Source of the DNA: Nymphaea colorata
Taxonomy: Eukaryota > Streptophyta > Magnoliopsida > Nymphaeales > Nymphaeaceae
DNA: 64,000 nt
Assembly (NCBI RefSeq): GCF_008831285.2
Contig: NC_045149.1
Span: forward strand, 13,604,629 to 13,668,628
Reading direction: 5' to 3'
Below are positions 34,400 through 46,898 of the stretch, in pieces. Under the pieces are notes generated by a model. It was not told the origin of the DNA, ran no database searches, and saw only the letters and a list, made by a program, of their open reading frames with translations. A program made the position numbers and the translations under genes. How positions within the stretch are numbered: the first letter of the stretch is position 1; each line of letters opens with the position of its first letter.

Positions 34400-35450
34400 A
34401 CCGGTTTCTCTTTCTGATCATCATGAAAAGCATGGGCAGCCTTGCATCGTCCTTCATCATTTCGATTTTCTGTTTAGCTTCCAACATTTTTCTTTGGTTT
34501 GATTTTCTTTCTTGCAATAGGTACAATTTTTTTTTTTCCTTTTTAGTCTAGATGAGATGAGAAACCAGAAAATATACTAACAACCTCCTGTTCGGACACC
34601 ATCGCTGCTTGAGAGTCATTGATCTCCTCAGTTCTGTTGAGAAGATTCATAATTTGACGATGAGTTTCCTCACGCATAATGATAGCGCAGATGGTACTCA
34701 GTTTGGGAACTTCCGATGACATGAGAAACTTGATTGCACAGTGGCTCACATACGGGTTTCATTGATCTCCTCAGTTCTTTTGAGAGGATTCACAATTTGA
34801 CGATGAGTTTCCTCACGCATAATGATATAGCAGACGGTACTCAGTTTGGGAACTTCTGATGACATGAGAAACTTGATTGCACAGTGGCTCATATACGGGT
34901 TTCAGTCCAGCCAACACCTGAAAAGATTTTTCATCCTCGCAATTTTTCTGAAGAGTCACAACGTCAGTCCCAACAAGGGTATAGGATTCCCATTCATCCC
35001 ATAAGGCACGAAGCTGTCCAAGATATTCTGCATAGGCCATATTTCCTTGTTTGAGCTTGTTGATTTCTTGCACTACTTGAAATCTTTGAGCGACATTGTA
35101 TTGCTTGTATAGAGATCCCGAGCTGCCTCCCACACTTTTTTGGCAGTTTCGAGGAAATAGAATCCATGAGCAATGGTTTTTTCCATGGAATTGAAAAGCC
35201 ATGACATAAGAGTATGGTCATTTGACTCCCATTCAGCAAGTTTCGGATCATCATCAGCAGGTTTTGGTTTGCAGCCATGACCGAGTCTAGACTTTCCACT
35301 CAGGAAAGGTTTAGCAGATTTCGCCCAGGTAATGTAATTGAACCCAATGATGGATTCAGTAGTGATTTTCAGTGCAGGGTTAACACTGTCCTGCAGCTAT
35401 TGCTGAGGCCAATCCCCTGCTCCTTGTGACTGAGATCCATCTGCCATGAT
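34400..35450 (-). pseudogene. Copia II B-copy gag with 143-base tandem duplication
   Basis: Capsid sequence is recognisable in frame 35202-34813, with LRALWDEWESY and LAGLKPVYEPL. The segment at 34621-34763 is repeated at 34764-34906 with some substitutions. The nucleocapsid knuckle near 34520-34480 reads CTYCKKENQTKEKC, so the zinc-binding His of the CCHC motif has become Gln. Gag is non-functional. Confidence 0.85.
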
Positions 35451-35572
35451 AGTCTGATGAAAGGAACCTTCAATGTCACATGAACCTGGCTCTGATACCG
35501 TAAAGATGAGAAAGATGAATTAGAGAACAAAGAATATACGTTGTTTGGCATGAGTGTCTACATCCATGGGAA

Positions 35573-37092
35573 GGAAATGGGAAAAAGGAGGGATTAACTA
35601 TGGAAAGGGCGAAGAACAAAAAGAAAGAAGAAAGGGAAGGAAAGAAGCTATTATAAAAGGTTGTTTGGATTAGAGGGAAAGGAAAGAAAATAAATTGTTA
35701 AAAGTTTATGTTTGTTTACAATAATGCCCAATAATGTTATTTTCATACATTTGTTTTTAAAAAATATGCGAAACAAATGTCTCTCTAGATCCCTCTATTT
35801 TAAAAGAGGATAAGGTTGGTCAAACATGGTCAAACTTGCATCTGTCGCATACATATTAGTTACTGCCTGTTAATAAGTTTATAATTTTGTGAATTTTTTT
35901 TATGATGAAAATGTCAATGTATCTTATCAATTTTTAATAGTTCTCGAACGGTCTAATGAACCATGGCTCCATAAAAAGGTGACCTGATCATGGTTTTATG
36001 CGAAAGCTTTATGATATAAATACTTCTCTTTAAATTCTGCAACAGTGCATCAAGGGACAAAGATGCAAGTAAAAATTAACGCAGACCAAGAGAATACATA
36101 AACAAATCAATTTAACATGAAATAATTCTTGTCGAACATGTTGTTCAACAAAATTGGATTTCTACAAAAAGGGGCAGAGTCAGGATTTTTTCATGAAGGA
36201 GCTGAATTATAGTATCAAAATTTTGACCAGAGTAGAAAGATCATTTTTTAGTCAAAACTTTTATGTAGGAAAAATGTATATATATTTTAAATGTACATGT
36301 AAATAAAAAAGTTAAAGTTGGCCCACACCCCCTCCCTTACCGGCCTTGGCACTGGCCCGTCTACAAAATTGGAATCCGCAATAAATATGACCGATTAAAA
36401 ACACACTGCTACCATCAACAATCAATGGTCTCCTTCACCAAGTTAAATATATATATGTAGAGAGAGAGAGAGTGAGAAAGAGAGAGAGAGTGAGACGCCA
36501 AAACAGAGAAATCATTGGCTATATTCGTTTCTTTTTGTAAACAGCCGATCTATTTCCTTCAATTCTCACCATTTTTGGATTGATTGGAGTTGAACTTATC
36601 TTTCCACTAAACCTTTCCTCTCATTTTCATTCTCCTCTATCCAAACAAAACGATCTGCAATCATTCCCTTTTCCTTCTTTATTTCCTTCTATCCAAACAC
36701 CGCACCTTATTTCCTTTACTTTTTCTTCCCTCCAAATCCAGGATCTAGTTGTGCACTCTCCTATGCACCAAAGGAAAAAAGAAAGGGGATTAAGGTATTT
36801 TCAAAAGCTTTTTCAAAGTAATGTATAATATGCATTTTAGACTTTTTTTACAATCATTTTCTTTATCCTTCTAAAAGACTTTTTTTTAGACATGGGCATG
36901 TTTGGTCGTTGTACATCTCTGTGCGCAATTTTTTGTGCATATGGGTGTACACATAACCAGTTTGATACCAAAATCCTTCTATTCAAACCTTTTTCCTTCT
37001 AATCATAAAGTTCAAGTTATCGATGGAGTGGAAGATCTGCTAGTTTTTTGAATTGTATATTTTGATTTAAAATCATGGCTGCAATTTGCATA
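35573..37092. other. Intergenic DNA, B counterpart of 13542-15185
   Basis: Contains the better-preserved small element at 36166-36363 and an AG-rich microsatellite at about 36460-36492. The plus frame 36580-36828 is Ser/Pro/Phe-rich low-complexity sequence mirrored in A, and I do not consider it a gene. Confidence 0.5.
36166..36363. mobile_element. GGGGCAGAGTCAGG-family small element
   Basis: Starts GGGGCAGAGTCAGGATTTTT and ends ACCGGCCTTGGCACTGGCCCG. The interior carries GAATTATAGTATCAAAATTTT-like sequence shared with the element by the expansin fragment. It is non-coding. The counterpart in A (14263-14445) has lost most of the left end. Confidence 0.6.
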
Positions 37093-37407
37093 TGTTGAAG
37101 ATTGTTTTTGTTCTATGCACGTCTTTCTGATCAGTTATTTTTTATAAGGACGTGTCTCAATTTCTGGTCATTCAGTTTGTTGGTTGGCAGTTATTTTATG
37201 AACAGTTATCATCTCCTACCCTTAGTTTTGTTCTCTTATGGTGTATGTGGGTGATGTTTTTTAATGTTCTCTCACTTGTAAAAGAACTGGTTGTTAGTAT
37301 GAGAAAGCAGCCATTGTGCTGTCCTGTGTGTGGACGTAGGCCATTGATCAGGCTGAACCACATTAAGCTCTGTGTGTTTCCTCTGTCTTCCTTTCTCTCT
37401 TATTTCA
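37093..37407 (+). repeat. Copia I 5' LTR, B copy
   Basis: A 315-base LTR beginning TGTTGAAG and ending TTATTTCA, followed by ACA and the primer-binding site TGGTATCAG at about 37411. It matches both Copia I LTRs of block A. Confidence 0.9.
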
Positions 37408-38107
37408 ACATGGTATCAGTGAATTTAACATGTCCGTCGAGGTTGTTGGGACTTCGATCCTAAGTTTCAGAGTTTTTCTGTCGAGGTGTCAAGTAGATCA
37501 GGCTTTGTTTCTGATCACTTGCTGGAATCTGGCGAATGGAGGACAATCGATGGATGGTGACTTGAAGATCGTCATCACCCTAAACCCACGATCAATCTAT
37601 TGAAGTTTGGAGTCAATTCGTCCATGATCAAGGGAGAAATCATCACTGCCAAAAGGAACGATGCTGGTTCTGAAGATCAGAGGGACTGCAAAATCCCGCA
37701 CTAGAAGAAATGGACGTGATCCTTTCTGGAAGCTCCGTTGGGGCTGAAATTAGGAGCGTCCCTTCCTCTTCATCTTGTTGATCTTCAGTCTGAATTTTAG
37801 AGAAAACGGACCTACGATTGATTTCTACGAATTTTTGAGTACTGCAAGGTCCTGAGACGGGAGACCCTGTTCTACTACACTCTGTGACTAAGATTTCCTG
37901 AAGGATAAATTCTTAATGCGATTTTTCTGGGAAGTTCAGCTTGAGCTGGGAGATTGGGTGTCCACTCCTGAGGGTATTAGCTGCTTGCTGACCAATTTTG
38001 GGGATTTTTCAAGTTGGAGGTGATTTTTAAAATTTCAACGAGTGGTTGCTGGTCTTGAAAGGTGCCTGAGCAAACCTGATCTCCTTATTCTCATCTTCAT
38101 GAGCATC

Positions 38108-38879
38108 ATGGCTGAAATTGGTAACAATCGAATCATTGAGAAAATTGTTGTTCAAGAGCAACCTAATCCTGCTATTAAAATCACGTCAGTGCTTGTCAAT
38201 GGGATAAATTATCTTGCATGGTCAAAATCAGCAACATTATTTGTGAGTGGAAGATCCAAACTTGAATATGTTACTGGTGACCTCCCAAAACCAGACGAGA
38301 ATAGCTCCTTCTACAAGGAGAGGATGATGACCAATCACATGGTCAGGTCTTCGTTGATGAATTCTAGGGAACCGAGAATTCAACAAGGTTTTCTTTTTGC
38401 TGAAACAGCTGCACAAATTTGGACAAAAGCCAAAGAGTTGCATAGTGAGACAAACAATATTGCTAGGATGTTTCATTTGTCAAAAAAAATTTACAGTGTA
38501 AAAAAAGATCAGAAAACTGAACCTCTTGGTGATCTTCAAGGATTGTGGGACGAGTTAGACTCCTTGGTTGATATGACTGAAAGTCTGCAAACTAGAGAAC
38601 GTTTACGTGAGCTGCAAGAAATCTTTCAATTGCTTAACAGTCTTGGTACAGAATATGAACCAATACGTCAGCAGATTTTTATGCATACATCACTGCCATT
38701 GTTATCCACCATTTGTTCTTTATTAATGAATGATGAATCAAGGAAGCAGATCATGATTCCCTCGCTGCCAAAGGGGGAAGAATTTGATGATAAAATAGAA
38801 TGAGTTTAACCGATGGAAAGAAAAAATGAAGAGAGTTTGCACCTATTGTAAAAAGGAAGGACACTTGCGTGAGTATTGT
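38108..38879 (+). pseudogene. Copia I gag, B copy, nearly intact
   Basis: An open frame runs from before the ATG at 38108 (MAEIGNNRI) to 38803 and covers most of the capsid region: INYLAWSKSA, MFHLSKKIYS, LQGLWDELDSL. A frameshift or stop near 38800 precedes the zinc knuckle at 38838-38879, which is perfect C-x2-C-x4-H-x4-C (CTYCKKEGHLREYC). The tandem duplications found in the A copy are absent, so this is closer to the ancestral arrangement. Confidence 0.88.
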
Positions 38880-38885
38880 TGAGAT

Positions 38886-39468
38886 TTGTATGGGAGACCA
38901 GACCCTAAGAAATCACCGTTTGGAAAATCTAAAGAAACTTCATCCTTGGCAAAAGTGGCTGCTACCAAATCTAAAGAGACTAATGATGCTACAACTGTCT
39001 TAGAAAATATTTCAGAATTGTTAAAGTACATGTCTGTTAAGCAAGAATCGATGGCTGCATCAGCAAGCAATTCCACTTTGTGTAACCCCAAAGGTATGTT
39101 TTCTAATACTTGGGTGTTGGACTCTGGGGCAAGTAACCACATGACCATGGATCGGCATCTACTTAAGAACTATTCAACTCATAATATTGATAAATCTGTT
39201 ACTATAGCAAATGGGTCTTCTATGCATGTGAGTGGTATTGGTGAAATGTCATTTTCGAATCAACCTATTAGCTACAAAATTTCTGCACATGCCAGATTTG
39301 AATTCTAATTTGTTATCTATATCGAAACTTACAAAAGAAGTTAATTGTTGTGTTACTTTCTCTCCAACTGATGTGATTATTCAGGACATTGCCACGAAGA
39401 AGATGACTAGTAAGGGAGAATTATGCCGCGAAGTTCATTGGTTGGATAACCTTTCTTTTGTAGACTGA
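38886..39468 (+). pseudogene. Copia I protease, B copy, truncated
   Basis: Frame 38886-39308 has WVLDSGASNHMTMD with the intact Asp-Ser-Gly triad at 39120-39128. A one-base shift near 39290 moves the reading to frame 39232-39468 (DLNSNLLSISKLTK). The last residues (LSFVD) are already outside the element, beyond the deletion junction. Confidence 0.85.
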
Positions 39469-40772
39469 TCGAATTTTGCCTTTTTGCTTGTCCTAGAAGG
39501 GGCCATCAGACTGGTTTGCATCAAAGTTTCTTTACAATTTTTTGCAGAGCCACACTATGCATCTTGTTTTCCACATGTTTTCCATCAATGGGCCTTTTTG
39601 CACACAAGCTCCACATGCCCAAAATGGCTGAACCAAATAAAAAAAAAAAACAAATAATAAACAAATCCCGGATCAAAAGGGCAAGATCTGAAACAAAAAT
39701 AGAAAAGAGAAAACAAAAAATAGAAACTTGGAATAACTTTAAGGCCCTTTTGACAAAGAGAACAATTTATAGCTATTCTAAAAATATAATTCAAAGATTA
39801 AAGCATATTCATGAAACATTTTGATGGTTAAATTGTTGTATAAACCTGCCCTAATTTTTTGAGCATATTCATGGAAATGGATACGTGTTTGTATTGTCAA
39901 TCTTCCCCTTAGGTGCCCTTCAGACTTTATATGCCTCTTTTTGCAAGTTCTTTTCTTTTCGTTTTGTCCTTGTTTTGCTTTCCTCATTCTACTTCCTTGC
40001 TTTTTCACATGACTGACCAATGCAGGTTTCAACAGAGAATGAGTTCTGTATGCCACCCAATGTACAAAACAAGCGTATACCTAGGGATGAGCTCTAGTAT
40101 AAATATGCATATTTACTTCAATGTGCCCTAACATTGTACATGCACAACAAATATTCTTAACCATGTCATTATCTCGTATCCATAGTGTCTGAGATAATGC
40201 CAAGGGGTGGTATGAAATAATGACTGCAGCAATGCAAAAATCACAAGACATAAGATAATAGGTATGAGATAACAACAGGAGTCTGAGATAATGACAGAGG
40301 TATGAGATAATCATTATGAGATAATGATATGAGCGAGACAAAAAGATGAAGACGCATCTTTGCCACTCAGAGGGGTATATTAGTCATAACAACCTATACA
40401 TCCAAATGAAACAATCATTATATATCTGCTTTATCGAATCTCAAAATCTTTGGTCACTAGGTGGCAACATCACAAGGCCTATGCACAAATATTTTGTGCA
40501 TAGGTCAGCATATATAACTTGCTTGGGCTTCTACGGGCACAAAGAACTAACTAGTAAGAGATTGAGAGTGCCAAGAAAGATGGATGGTTGGAAGTAGAAT
40601 TATAAAAGGGAATTAGATGGAAACGGTGCCGAATCTGCCGATGTTACAATCCTGTTGCTATATATCGAAGTGGATCTTCCTGGATGTTTACAAGTCTCTT
40701 GTTCTCTCACTCATTCCACCATAGACATTTTATGCAAATACGAAGAACAGTGTCTAACCTCTTTAAAAAATT
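39450..40772. other. B counterpart of window positions 1-1175
   Basis: Anonymous DNA with the TATGAGATAAT-type motif repeated at about 40190-40335. No gene is supported. It ends where the match to the left window edge ends, so the block D border at 40772 is set only by the window boundary. Confidence 0.6.
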
Positions 40773-41855
40773 TAATGGACTGACCATAAATCCAGGCGAT
40801 GGCAGGTTGGGAGCAGAAAATTTTTGAATTTCTTGATCTCTAGCTGCTAAAAGTTGTAGGTTTAAGCAACATGACACTATTATTCTTGTTCTAAGATGGT
40901 GATATGCAATAACTAGCTACATTTTATGCATCTGTACTCCCCTGGTGGGATGAGTAAATCAATACAAGAATCTATGTTCTGGAGACACAACAGCTGATGT
41001 TCACATGCTGCTGCAGGAAAGCAGGAGAATTTTAATGGAGCATCAAGGTGAAATTGTGCACGCAGTCCTAATGGCATGTATGTAGAGATTGGAGAACCGA
41101 ACCTGCATGAAGAGGGCAAACACATGGAAGATTTTAGAGAGAACTGTTTTGATTCAAATTATATCACTCTCTTGAAACCCATATGACAGTAACATGATTT
41201 TAGAGAGAGAAAGAGAGCATGCAAAAGCGAAAACCACAAAATGATGAGAAAAGAAAGGAACGGATGCAAAAGAAAGTGGTACTTATAAAGAGAACGGAAC
41301 CATTGCTTGGAATCTATTTCTGAAGAGCGATTCATATTTAAAACCACCATTGCTATACGGCTTCACTCGGGAGGCCTTAAATAAGAGACGCTTTGCTTCC
41401 CGATCCCTACCATTTCTCATCTTGAGTTCCTGCTAGTGCAGCGAAATGACAGAAACAATGAGAGTACTGTTGAGAACAAGAAACGACACAGTTTCACCGG
41501 GTCTGCGGGGATTCAAGACAAGGGAAATGGTAAGGATCGAGAAGAGTCCTCCCGGGTGAAGCCATTCGCCATCGGTGGTATTAAGCACGAAACGCTCTTC
41601 GAAAATAGATTCAAAATGATCGTTCTGTTTTCCTCAGTACCACCTTCCTTCTGCATCACTTCCTTTCTTTCTTCTTTTTCTGGTTTTCGCTTTTGTGTGC
41701 TCTCGCACTCTCTCCTTTTGATGCAATGCTGCAGGGAGAGATGGTGTTTCCACCTTTATTAGAAAAGAGTAAAAGAATGTTCAAGAAAATCAAATCAGAA
41801 AGAAAGGAAAAGAATCAAGACAAAAAAATTATGTAAAGAGAGCTCCATCCATGCA
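40773..41855. other. Start of block D; one unassigned frame
   Basis: A plus frame at 41436-41762 begins in a GC-richer region with MQRNDRNNE and runs 108 codons. The overlapping ATG at 41446 gives MTETMRVLLRTRNDTVSP in another frame. I recognise neither. The rest is AT-rich without clear features. Confidence 0.35.
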
Positions 41856-43010
41856 TATACTCCCCCTGCAAGCCCAACATAGTGCATTATAATTTAATCA
41901 CGTACATTAAATTATATGATCAAAATACTTAATATTGTCACATATATAATATCTCGCCAATTTTCTGAGTACCAACTACATGGCATGAGATATGGCTCTC
42001 TTATTAATTTCCATAAGGAAGAAGAGATATATCTAATGAAATACCATCAAGCCATTCATACTGGCTTTCATTGCAGTTGAAAATCCTCTACTGCAAAATT
42101 GTTGATAAGATCTACTATGCCTTCTATAGTACTACTCTTTAGTAGTATTTATAGACGTACACAGTAAGACTAAATGAGTATAATTACGAACCGGCATTGT
42201 TGGTCAGCGCAGGAGATCGTTTGAGCTTGGAAACAAAGACCAGATGTTGGAGATAACAGAGTGACACAAGGAAGATAAGGAGAGAGGGGGAAGTTGGTTA
42301 TGAGCAATGGCTGCTTCTTCCTAGATTAGCATTGCAGAGGGAAGGGGCTGGGGGAAATAGGATAGGTTGATGTGCACACATATGATAAGAAGGAAGATCA
42401 TATTGGTATATGTAGAGAAAACTAAGGTGCTTAGAGCTGCAAACGCTTGTGAACCAATATCAGCTGGTATCTTTTCCTTCTCTTATTGGATCTTTATCTT
42501 CATATGGTTTGAATGGAAACAAAGTTTGCTGGAGGTTAAATTTCCTTGTAGAGTTAAGTTTCTTTTATGACAAGTTACGGGCAGCCTACCGCTGGTTTTG
42601 ATTTATGGTGACATCAGATAATAAATAAATAGTTTCTAAAAAGCATATATTTAAATGTAAACGTATATCAACTAATTATTTTTCTCAGTCCCCTGTAATC
42701 TTTAGCTTTTTAGTTCATTTTCTTCACCTAGTTAAGGATATATATTATGAAAGAGAGTTTGATTGGAAAGGCAAAGAGGGAGATTACTGCTCCTGAGGAG
42801 AGAGAGCCGGATCCTTTCCATTTCTTTCACACACAAAAATAGATGGTCTTAATTTCTAAATTAATTTGGAGATTTTTTGTGAAATTCAAGCTTATCTGTT
42901 CTTACAGTAGCATTTATATTTTAACTTTTTCAGATATTAAAACCTTTTCTTCTAGAACATTAGATCACACCAATCCTTTTGACAACTTACTGTGTTCCAA
43001 AATTGAAGCA
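41856..43010 (-). pseudogene. Expansin-type fragment, D copy 1
   Basis: The region is a diverged relative of the expansin block in A, B and C. It has the flanking AATGAAATACCATCAAGCCA-type sequence, the block that encodes SKLKR and NNAG before the mature N-terminus (42187-42330, minus strand), and the upstream promoter-like sequence with CACACATATGATA near 42375. The start codon region is deleted and the Trp-Tyr-Gly core is gone. It indicates that the expansin fragment is part of a local tandem family. Confidence 0.6.
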
Positions 43011-43314
43011 CATTCATGAAACATTTGTGATGATGTATTTTCAATCTGCCTTATTTCTTAGGTAGGTTCATAGGACAGTAATACATTGTTACTGTCGCCA
43101 AAGATGACCCAAACAGACGATCTATATTTTAAATTCTTATTTTAATTGATTTTTGTATTTTTATTTATGTATTATATTTGAAATATTTTTATCCAATTGT
43201 AAATACCAGATCACTTAAATGGACGAAAAGAGGTAGGTTTAAAAATATTTAAGGAAAACAAAAAAAAAGAATAAAATAGATGTGTAAAAAATTGGGTATT
43301 CCTTCTTTCATATA

Positions 43315-43666
43315 ACGGGGTGTTTGATGAGATCAGAATCGTAGAATTAAAATTCTCATTTTTGATAAAATAAGATTTCGATATCAAATAAGACAAATTT
43401 TATTATAGAATTCTAGAATCATGCTTGAATCAAAATTCTGGAATTGTGATTCCAGAATTTTATAATTTTTTTATTTCTAATTGATAATTTTAGAATTTTA
43501 ATTCATGTTTTATCAAACAAGCAATTTTCAATTCTAGAATAAAAAAATTCTAGAATATCAAGCAGAAAGGAAAACTAGAACTGAAATGACATGGTGAAAT
43601 TTTGTTTCTAGAATTTTAATTCTAGAAAAAATTCAAGGCCACCAAATGGCCCCAGAGTCACCTCAC
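43315..43666. mobile_element. MITE-like element full of TTCTAGAA palindromes
   Basis: The left edge reads GGGGTGTTTGATGAGATCAG and the right edge, inverted, GGGGCCATTTGGTGGCC. Between them AATTCTAGAAT-type palindromes occur at least six times. The edge sequence fits the GGGGTGTTTGRT start common in plant hAT-like MITEs, but assignment is tentative. A partial copy of the right end is at about 45030-45090. Confidence 0.5.
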
Positions 43667-43669
43667 CCA

Positions 43670-44575
43670 TTTTTAGTGCACACCCAGTTTGTTGACGCCA
43701 TTTTTTAGCATTCCCAAGATTGGGTTTTGATCAGTCACTATTTTTCTATGGCTGCACGTAGCGTGATCTCTGTCATGGCCTAGTTGCACCATAACTCCCA
43801 ATCTAGAGTGAATTTTTTGTTAGATGCACACCTTTAATATTCCATTGAGCATTTTGATGCAAGTTAAAGCTATTTTAGTGGGTTGTCTGCATCCCCAACA
43901 TGGTCCTTTTTCTGCTATAAACTTCTATTTCTAGTTTTACAGAACACATAATTTTTGCAAATTTGTATGCCTTATATCGTTTAATCCAAGATGAGTTTTT
44001 GTAATCTACCACTTGGAGTTGCTTCGCTTATGTGTCTGTACTTCGAGCTTCATCAAATCCATAGACAGTATTACCAACTTCAGAACTATTGACACCTTAA
44101 CTATTTCTAAACAGGAGACAGACAGCGGTTTTGGATTCTGTAAACCGAGCTACGTGTTCAAAAGCAGTAGACTAGATTAGATTAGATTAGATTATAGTCA
44201 GTACCAGAAATTAGGTGTTCAGAGGTCTATCATATTGGTGCAGAGAATGAGGAGCAAAGCAACAATATGCTGCTCTAGTCTCAACCTGTCACTAAAATGT
44301 CAGGGTATAATATAGCAAGTTTGGAAGCCACTCGATTAAAAGTTTCTCTGAACAACACTAATCAACTGAACTATTTGGTTCCACCTACACCAGTGGAAGA
44401 GATTGATGCAGAACTCCAGAATAGCAAGATTACCTTCATTGTTGAAGGAACATGCATGTAGAAGTTGGACTCTAGGGCCAATTCATTGATTGAGGTACTA
44501 TACTCATCTATCATGTAAGCAGCACCTATTTCTTGCAGAGATCAATAGAAGCAGAAAAGCACCAACATACAGCTG
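43670..44575. other. Intergenic sequence
   Basis: No recognised gene. A short ATTAG-type tandem array (GATTA repeated four to five times) is at about 44173-44194. A plus frame near 44350-44460 reads VPPTPVEEIDAELQNSK and could be an exon of unknown identity. Confidence 0.4.
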
Positions 44576-44578
44576 CAT

Positions 44579-44937
44579 GATACGCTAGCTCTAGTTCCAT
44601 CTAAGTTAGAGACATGCATTCCCTTAGATATTTTGAAGCAGATTGGTGGAAGATTAGACATCTTACGTATGTATATACCACAATGAAGAAAATAAAGAAA
44701 AAAAAAGTGGTTTGATGCCGGTAGAAAAAATTTCTCTTCCATTTAGCTCTAGGAACTTATTTCCTTGGTAAAAAATCCATGAACTTTCTTCAGAGACCAT
44801 TATGCATTTTTCCCTTTCTTTCTTCATTGTGGTATATGTACATAAGATGTCGAATCTTCCACCAATGTGATTCAAAATATCTAAGGGCATGCATGTCCAT
44901 ATAACTTAAGATGGAACTTGAGCTAGCATAATCTTGG
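44579..44937. repeat. Inverted repeat with about 115-base arms
   Basis: The left arm (about 44579-44700) and right arm (about 44815-44937) are inverted copies that share long strings such as TTAGATATTTTGAA and TACCACAATGAAGAAA. A spacer of about 115 bases separates them. The overlapping minus-strand frames are partly mirror images and are not considered genes. The source of the arm sequence is unknown. Confidence 0.75.
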
Positions 44938-44939
44938 GG

Positions 44940-46832
44940 CGACATACTAGTGGTTTTCATTTGAATCATAATCTTGGCAATCAAATATAATGGGAAATGA
45001 GAACTGGCATTTTCATTTGAATTATAGCTTGAGGTAAAATTTTGTTTGTAGAATTTTAATTCTAAAATCAAAATTCAAGGCCATCAAACTCCTCCTTACT
45101 GTGTTTCTCATTTACACAGAATTATGCTCCTGCCCATGGCGATCCTTCTTCTCTATTACACATAAGAACTTGGCAAAGGATGTAGTCACTTATGTTTTCT
45201 GCTACACTTTTTGGAAGTAAAATTCCTGGCTTTTGAGGATTATACTGAGAAGTATTCTGTACAGAGTTAGAAAAACTTGTGAGTGGAGTAACTTCTGAAA
45301 AGGAAAAGAATTTAGTTTGTTATTGCACTTTATAAACTGTAAAAGAAATTACAGATTGGGTGCTGGTGTAAGGAGAACGTTGATCTCACCTTATTTTACT
45401 TTTACTGTTATTCATCTTTGCTGCTAGTATTTCACTCAGAAATTTGGTTGAAATCTGGCATCAGCATCAAGCTCATGCATGTCGTGAATTGTATGTCTTC
45501 CCATTTACGTTGTTTATTAGGTTTGGTTTTTTTTCTCTTGATCGTCTGCATCTTGTAAAATTTATTAGTTATTTGGATGTTCTGAATTAACTGATCATTG
45601 AGGGCTTACATAGTCACTAAAAACACATTCTTTTCGAAAAAAATTCGTATAATAGGTTGCCGTTTAAAACTTTTAGGAAAATTCCATTTTTTTAAAAAAA
45701 AACTGCCAAAAGAAAAAAATTCGATTTTTCTTGTTTTCTCACATTTTCCCCATTTTTTTATCATTCTAAGCGTTTTTCATATTCTTTTAATGCCACACTG
45801 CTTGTTTTCATTTTCTAAATTTTATTTGTTGCTTATTTACTTTTTTTTTATGTTTATATTATTAGTTTTTCATTTATTTTCCCTATTTTTAGTATTTTTA
45901 TATTCCTTTTAAAAATTACTATATTTTTCCTTTTTTTTTCAAGCTCGATGCATTATACCTGGAGAAAAATCTTGCCATTTATGTGATGAGGAGAAAAAGA
46001 GCTCTACCTGAACAAATCATAAACAAGGTTTATCAACAAAACTTTTGTGGATTATGCAAAGTGTTCCTTCTCTCTTGTGTTTTTTTATTCTTGTCTACAT
46101 TTCTTGAATTCAGAATGCTATTCAGTTCTATTACATTGTCGGGAGAGAGAAAGAAAGCCAGAGGTCCTTAATTTGACCATTATTTTAGCTGAGGCATTTA
46201 TTTTTTCAGTTGTACACATTTGGTTTAATACTTCAGTACCGCTTGTATGGGCCCAAAAAACAATATAGCAGTGATAAATATCACCGGTATACATTGCTCG
46301 ATTGACCGATATTTTACCAATGGTATATGCATTGATATTAGCTATGCCAGCCATACAAACAAACCATATAAATGTTCACCGCAGCAACGTCCGATTCACC
46401 GCCAAAAGATTACTTGCAAAACCTAATGAAGTAACCAACTAAACCACTGAATCAAATTTGGTTTGCCAATGGTCTATTTGGATGGACTCAGTTAAGTTTC
46501 CTTTTTGTAACATTAATTAAAGTTAAAGATTATTTAAAATTTTCAAGTTTGTGTTGACAAAAGGTTGTTTAGCACACACAAACATCTACCCATAGTCCAG
46601 ACATTGTAATAGCGCCTAACAATGTATGGACTATTATGAAAAAGACTGATTGCTATCACCTATTGCATTATAAAGAGCTATTCCAGTTATCAAGTAGAAC
46701 TTCATCTAGGTTAGGTTTAGGACTCGAGTCGCCCAAGATAAAGGGCCAGAAATTCCATACAGTTGGCATAGTTTGTGGGGTTCTCCTAGCTTGGCAATTT
46801 GTATGCACAATTGTGATTCTCTCTCTGTCTCT

Positions 46833-46898
<66 letters not shown>

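Larger units (their letters stand above)
30781..35572 (-). mobile_element. Copia II, B copy
   Basis: Paralogue of 15186-19752 in opposite orientation. The order on the minus strand is truncated 5' LTR (about 35572-35501), primer-binding site (GGTATCAGAG, about 35499-35490), gag, protease, integrase, RT, RNase H, polypurine tract and a complete 3' LTR. All coding regions carry stops or frameshifts. Distinct damage from A includes a 143-base tandem duplication in gag and a changed zinc-knuckle His. Confidence 0.92.
37093..39449 (+). mobile_element. Copia I, B copy, 3' part deleted
   Basis: A complete 5' LTR (37093-37407), primer-binding site, gag and protease remain. The element stops abruptly at about 39449 inside the pre-integrase region and continues directly into sequence matching A near 1175. 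Integrase, RT, RNase H and the 3' LTR are absent. Confidence 0.92.
29287..40772 (-). repeat. Block B: diverged inverted copy of A (about 21157 down to 1)
   Basis: Features appear in the reverse order and orientation of block A: expansin fragment, Copia II, intergenic DNA, Copia I, and the anonymous end sequence. Substitutions and indels are frequent, so the copy is clearly older than C. It lacks 9.8 kb present in A (about 1175-10941). It also has features A lost, such as a full Copia II 3' LTR and an intact Copia I protease triad. Confidence 0.92.

Noticed and set aside
41436-41762. Possible histone H4 similarity
   Set aside because: On closer reading the residues do not follow H4, so the frame is left unassigned.
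45598-45912. 104-codon plus-strand frame rich in Phe, Leu and Ile
   Set aside because: It lies in T-rich DNA and the apparent membrane-protein character is only base composition.
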